From: Anaerolineae bacterium
Lineage (GTDB): Bacteria > Chloroflexota > Anaerolineae > J102
NCBI GenBank assembly: GCA_026992375.1
Contig: JALXAF010000002.1
Coordinates: 1 to 9,415, forward strand
DNA length: 9,415 nucleotides
Direction of reading: 5' to 3'
Part shown: piece by piece, positions 6,842-9,415 of the stretch
How positions within the stretch are numbered: the first letter of the stretch is position 1
How the letters are laid out: the number at the start of each line of letters is the position of its first letter
Notes under the pieces: generated by a model
What the model was told of the DNA's origin: nothing
Database searches by the model: none
Seen by the model: the letters and a program-made list of their open reading frames with translations, nothing else
Made by a program: the position numbers and the translations under genes

Positions 6842-7611
6842 CAATCCTGTCGCCGCCGCACATGATAACGCGCGGCTTCCTCTACAAACAGCTTGAACAA
6901 ACGCAACATTAGGTCATCATCCACCAACATCTCGGGATGCCACTGCACAGTAACGGCGAAGGGATGATCTTCCAATTCCGTGGCCTCGATGACGCCCTCG
7001 GGCGAGGCTCCCACCACCTTTACACCGCGTCCCGGCGTGGCCACGGCCTGATGATGCAATGAGTTGACCCACAGCACAGCGCCCAACTCACGGGCGATCT
7101 TGCTGTCTGGGTCCAAAATCACCTGATGCGGCCGCTTTTGACGGAAGTTTTCGCCCTTGCCCCGCATGTCGTGCACTTCTTCGATCCCCATCTCCACCCG
7201 GATATCTTGATAGAGCCCACCTCCCAGCGCAACATTCAGCAACTGATGACCGCGGCAGACGCCAAGAATGGGCATTTTCTCCGCCACGGCCCATCGGGCC
7301 AGCATCAACTCCACTTTGTCCCGATCAGGGTCCGTCTTCTCAATCACATCCTTGGGCGCATCGCCATAGAAGCTGGGATCGATGTCTTCGCCGCCCGCCA
7401 GCAGCAGGCCATCGATGCGCTGAAAAATCTCGCGGTACAACGCCTCATCCAGGTGCAGCGGCACCGGACAGGGAATGCCGCCCGTGCGGTAGATCGCATT
7501 GAGATAGAGCTGATGCACGGTGTAAAGCCTGGCGCCTCGCGGATTCGTCCCTTGTCCGACAGGGATGCCAATAACCGGGCGCTTGGAAATAGAAGAAGTT
7601 GTCATGGTCAT
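6841..7611 (-). CDS. Class I glutamine amidotransferase-type gamma-glutamyl hydrolase (peptidase C26, PuuD-like)
   Basis: A 256-aa cytoplasmic enzyme of the family that includes gamma-glutamyl-gamma-aminobutyrate hydrolase PuuD. It has RPVIGIPVG at the N-terminus, GLLLAGGEDIDPSFYG (68-83), the nucleophile elbow ILGVCRGHQLLNVALGG with Cys119, VNSLHHQAV (182-190), and VQWHPEM supplying His225 and Glu227 of the triad. LAGGEDIDP and SLHHQAV are typical of the PuuD branch rather than of biosynthetic amidotransferases. Known substrates in the branch are gamma-glutamyl amines and amino acids; which one applies here cannot be read from the sequence, as no putrescine or GABA pathway genes are nearby. 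Alternative starts are TTG 7614 and ATG 7605; ATG 7611 is preferred. Its stop overlaps the start of murI, forming a two-gene operon, so released glutamate could feed the racemase (inference). Confidence 0.92.
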   Translation of the reverse strand: MTMTTSSISKRPVIGIPVGQGTNPRGARLYTVHQLYLNAIYRTGGIPCPVPLHLDEALYREIFQRIDGLLLAGGEDIDPSFYGDAPKDVIEKTDPDRDKVELMLARWAVAEKMPILGVCRGHQLLNVALGGGLYQDIRVEMGIEEVHDMRGKGENFRQKRPHQVILDPDSKIARELGAVLWVNSLHHQAVATPGRGVKVVGASPEGVIEATELEDHPFAVTVQWHPEMLVDDDLMLRLFKLFVEEAARYHVRRRQD

Positions 7612-7684
7612 CAATGTCTTTTAGTGCCTGTTATGAACTTCTCTCAGATTCCCGAGGAGTTTCGTATCATTTACCTTTCGATGC

Positions 7685-7736
7685 GACGCGGATGACACAG
7701 AAAAATCTGATGAAATCTGTCATATCCGCGTTCGTC
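7685..7736. repeat. Imperfect inverted repeat of GCGGATGACA/ATCTG type
   Basis: CGCGGATGACACAGA on the left faces TCTGTCATATCCGCG on the right. The outer CGCGGAT/ATCCGCG and inner ACAGA/TCTGT pair exactly, with small differences between them. The loop is A/T-rich. It shares vocabulary (GGATGACAC, ATCTG) with the larger element at 7917-8013 and may be a degenerate relative. Confidence 0.55.
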
Positions 7737-7748
7737 AGCGGCCTATTT

Positions 7749-7807
7749 CGTAATGCGTGATGTGTGAGGCGTGCCGACCTCACGTATTACGCATCACACA
7801 TCACGCC
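7749..7807. repeat. Heptamer-based inverted repeat (TCACGCA family)
   Basis: The left side reads as heptamers CGTAATG, CGTGATG, TGTGAGG and the right side as TCACGTA, TTACGCA, TCACACA, TCACGCC, the complementary pattern. CGTGATGTGTGA (7756-7767) pairs exactly over 12 bases with TCACACATCACG (7794-7805). The period of 7 and the changing letters within each unit suggest a diverged tandem repeat folded back on itself, not a simple operator. Confidence 0.7.
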
Positions 7808-7916
7808 GGTTGCAGACTCGCCCAACGTGGGATTTGCCAACCTTTCAGCAACCAGCGATCATTCTATTTTCATAGCAGGCGACACGCGCGGTGGCGCGCC
7901 GATACCGATGAAATGA

Positions 7917-8013
7917 GAACGCAGACGACACGGATGCTTCGCAATGCAGATTTTCGCAGATTTTTTTCTTTATCATCTGCGTTCATCCGTTTCAATCTGC
8001 GTCATCTGCATTC
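7917..8013. repeat. Long inverted repeat of ATCTGCG/CGCAGAT units
   Basis: The left half carries ACGCAGACGACACGGATG, then TGCAGAT and CGCAGAT. The right half carries ATCTGCG, ATCCG, ATCTGCG and ATCTGCATTC. Comparing GAACGCAGACGACACGGAT with the complement of the right end gives 15 matches in 19. The centre is a T-rich loop (7959-7972). Elements of this ATCTGCG style are, as I recall, widespread in environmental genomes without known function. Here it lies between the divergent promoters. Confidence 0.75.
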
Positions 8014-8085
8014 TATTTACGGAACAGAATTGATTATACTCACACTCCATCTCCTTCTGCAAAAGGCGTCACTTTTTGTTCCTGG

Positions 8086-8115
8086 TTGCTCATATTTTCA
8101 CGGTTCATTTATACT
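8086..8115 (+). promoter_or_regulatory. Candidate sigma70-type promoter for the CPBP gene
   Basis: TTGCTC (8086-8091) and TATACT (8110-8115) are separated by 18 bases, which would place the transcript start near 8122 and leave a leader of about 34 nt before the ATG at 8156. The -10 is close to consensus, the -35 is weaker. A second TATACT at 8035-8040 lacks a matching -35. Confidence 0.4.
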
Positions 8116-8155
8116 ACGGGGCGCCAGGCGCAACTCTGACGCCGTCCGGAATGCC

Positions 8156-9229
8156 ATGAGATATTTCTTGTCGATTCTCTTCTTACTGCCTTTCATCTTC
8201 TTGCTATGGTTGGCGAATGTGGCGGATAAACGCCGCATGGCGACGCCCGCGAAACGGAAGACGGGCGTCCTCGTCTATGCGTGTCTGGCCAGCCTTTGGG
8301 TAGTGGTGCTGGCCGCGGCCGTTTTCCTTCTGCTGATGGGCGCCGCCTACACTCGTTACGCCGACATCCCTTTGCTGACGCAGCATTACGCCGAGCAAGG
8401 CCTGGACCCGCAATCAACGGTACGGGCAATGCAATCACTGCCTCGACTGGGGGCGGGATTGACCATTTTGGCCCTGCTGGGGATGCTCACGCTCTTGCCA
8501 TCCGCTCGTCGTCTTATCTCCCGCATCATAAACATCTCCCCCGACAGCATCGTTCATGCTGTGGCCCTGAGTTACACCGTCCTGATCCTGGTCAATTTCT
8601 GGCTTGTGGCGGGAATGGACCTTGGCGTCGTGGCGGAAACCTTCCCCACAGCGCCATCGGGCCAGATGATAGTCATGATTTGGTTTCAGAATATCTTGAT
8701 GGTTGTCATGGCGCTCGTCGGCATTGGCTGGCTTTCGCGACGAGACTTGCGCAACGTATTGCATCGGCTGGAAGCAACCTGGCCCCAATGGCGAGATGTT
8801 GGAGCGGGCGTGGGAATGGGGGGGGCGCTATTTCTGTTGTACATCGCCATCAATTTTCTGTTTTTTGTAAATGGCTACAGACTGAATCCCAACATACAGA
8901 GGATGATAGAGCGCTTTTCAGGCCCGCTTATGACTTCTTTCCCCGGCGTCCTTACAATGGGCGTCGCCGCAGCCCTGGGCGAAGAGCTGGTCTATCGGGG
9001 AGCTTTGCAACCACGCTTCGGCGTCTTTCTCACAGCGCTGTTCTTCACCTTGATGCACGTACAGTATGGTGTGAGCAGTGCGACGCTGATGGTGTTCATT
9101 GTGGGTCTAGCGCTGGGGTGGATGCGCCAACGACGCAACACCACCACCGCCATATTCACGCACGCCACATACAACATCACGATGGGCCTGATGTTCCTCC
9201 TCCTTCGCCTCGTCTTTGGGGGAGGTTGA
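8156..9229 (+). CDS. CPBP-family (CAAX protease / bacteriocin-processing) intramembrane metalloprotease
   Basis: A 357-aa membrane protein with the three CPBP (Abi, Rce1-like) motifs in a C-terminal core: GEELVYRG with E276, E277 and R281; FFTLMH with F297 and H301; and HATYN with H336 and N340. These glutamates and histidines form the presumed metal site inside the membrane. About ten hydrophobic segments are visible, roughly at 3-22, 37-64, 98-116, 133-154, 170-193, 216-238, 262-274, 288-304, 308-324 and 338-354. The first five are an N-terminal extension to the catalytic core. The start at 8156 is chosen because MRYFLSILFLLPF begins a membrane helix and everything upstream in frame is repeat-derived; the only Shine-Dalgarno hint is CGGA. 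It stands alone with its own likely promoter. Substrates in this family range from prenylated proteins to peptide precursors and cannot be inferred here. Confidence 0.9.
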   Translation: MRYFLSILFLLPFIFLLWLANVADKRRMATPAKRKTGVLVYACLASLWVVVLAAAVFLLLMGAAYTRYADIPLLTQHYAEQGLDPQSTVRAMQSLPRLGAGLTILALLGMLTLLPSARRLISRIINISPDSIVHAVALSYTVLILVNFWLVAGMDLGVVAETFPTAPSGQMIVMIWFQNILMVVMALVGIGWLSRRDLRNVLHRLEATWPQWRDVGAGVGMGGALFLLYIAINFLFFVNGYRLNPNIQRMIERFSGPLMTSFPGVLTMGVAAALGEELVYRGALQPRFGVFLTALFFTLMHVQYGVSSATLMVFIVGLALGWMRQRRNTTTAIFTHATYNITMGLMFLLLRLVFGGG

Positions 9230-9246
9230 CGGGGCGAACTATCCTC

Positions 9247-9282
9247 GAACACTTCCATCTGTGTTCTGACGTAGGATGGAAG
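9247..9282 (+). other. Two overlapping, mutually exclusive short hairpins after the CPBP gene
   Basis: GAACAC (9247-9252) can pair with GTGTTC (9261-9266), while CTTCCATC (9252-9259) can pair with GATGGAAG (9275-9282). The two cannot form together. Neither is followed by a T tract on the + strand. They may simply belong to the 3' end of the CPBP message. Confidence 0.3.
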
Positions 9283-9286
9283 AGCT

Positions 9287-9326
9287 ATAAAAAGACCTTC
9301 GAGGCCCGCGGAACCTCGAAGGTCTT
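9287..9326 (-). terminator. Strong rho-independent terminator for the right-edge gene
   Basis: A perfect 13-bp stem (AAGACCTTCGAGG, 9292-9304, with its complement at 9314-9326) closes a 9-nt loop. On the - strand it is followed by a T tract (TTTTTATAG, partly within the stem). It begins 6 bases after the stop at 9333, as expected for the - strand gene. On the + strand there is no T tract, so any effect on the CPBP transcript would be weaker. Confidence 0.85.
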
Positions 9327-9332
9327 GATGTC

Positions 9333-9415
9333 TTACGCTTCGCGTAATTCTGCGCCGATCTCCCGATTCAGCCGCCCAACGATCTTCCGCCGCAGCCTGG
9401 CCGTGTCTTTGTCGG
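9333..9415 (-). CDS. C-terminal end of a - strand gene cut by the window edge
   Basis: Read from the right edge, one - strand frame gives 26 residues ending RLNREIGAELREA and then TAA. They are charged and probably helical, starting DKDTARLRRKIVG. The frame is supported by its position directly before a strong terminator; the other two frames give a stop or an unlikely composition. I do not recognise the protein from this fragment. Confidence 0.6.
   Translation of the reverse strand, partial: DKDTARLRRKIVGRLNREIGAELREA

Larger units (their letters stand above)
7612..8155. other. 544-bp divergent spacer rich in inverted repeats
   Basis: Separates the - strand hydrolase-murI operon from the + strand CPBP gene, so it must contain promoters for both. 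Three distinct inverted-repeat elements (7685-7736, 7749-7807, 7917-8013) fill much of it, and a candidate promoter lies at 8086-8115. A + frame happens to stay open through the repeats into the CPBP gene, but its residues there (His/Arg/Cys-rich, no domain) look like translated repeat. I find no independent gene here. Confidence 0.65.

Noticed and set aside
1183..7611. Single glutamate-metabolism operon
   Set aside because: The GGT-like gene is on the opposite strand, separated by a terminator and three unrelated genes.
7126..7695. 189-residue + strand frame
   Set aside because: Antisense shadow of the gamma-glutamyl hydrolase, whose Cys-His-Glu triad is intact.
7684..8013. CRISPR array
   Set aside because: Repeats are short, degenerate and inverted, without regular unique spacers of 30-40 bases, and no cas genes are present.
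2832..8013. Integrated mobile element bounded by the repeats
   Set aside because: No transposase, integrase, target-site duplication or tRNA edge is visible, and the repeat families do not match each other as terminal repeats.
7757..8155. Possible 133-residue N-terminal extension of the CPBP protease
   Set aside because: The in-frame stretch is a translation of inverted-repeat DNA, rich in Arg/His/Cys, and would put the membrane protein behind a long unlikely soluble leader.

Overview
This 9.4 kb stretch is ordinary-density bacterial DNA, moderately GC-rich by eye. It encodes seven essentially complete proteins plus fragments of genes at both edges: the left gene lacks only its extreme N-terminus and the right fragment is 26 codons. 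No transposase, integrase, CRISPR array, rRNA or tRNA is visible. The best guess for the host, from memory of protein style rather than a search, is a Chloroflexota bacterium (Anaerolineae/Caldilineae-like). The pointers are a secreted protein with a TPTPT linker ending in YLPVITR, a ParB-like 'DGNHR' protein of a kind common there, a GH-like barrel protein, and intergenic regions full of short-period inverted repeats.

Left block (2-2772, + strand): a TIM-barrel protein resembling GH5-type cellulase-family enzymes overlaps, through an ATGA stop/start, a cytoplasmic Ntn-hydrolase of the gamma-glutamyltranspeptidase (GGT) fold. Both look altered at their active sites. The barrel lacks both expected catalytic glutamates. 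The GGT-like enzyme keeps the self-processing Thr but has changed most residues that read the gamma-glutamyl group in E. coli GGT. This pair is the most interesting part of the window.

Middle block: after an inverted-repeat spacer with a terminator hairpin comes a second overlapping + strand pair (3070-4319), a ParB/sulfiredoxin-fold protein and a 72-residue Cys-rich protein. Convergent to it lies a secreted two-domain protein (5481-4333).

Right block: a 499-bp spacer with G/C-rich hairpin repeats and an 18-bp inverted repeat precedes a - strand operon. In it a class I amidotransferase-type gamma-glutamyl hydrolase (7611-6841) is coupled by TGATG to glutamate racemase MurI (6841-5981). A 544-bp spacer carries three different inverted-repeat elements and then a likely promoter for a CPBP-family membrane protease (8156-9229). 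A strong hairpin terminator and the last 26 codons of a - strand gene finish the window.

Three of the proteins belong to glutamate or gamma-glutamyl families (GGT-like, PuuD-like, MurI). Only the last two share an operon, so a single pathway is suggestive, not shown.
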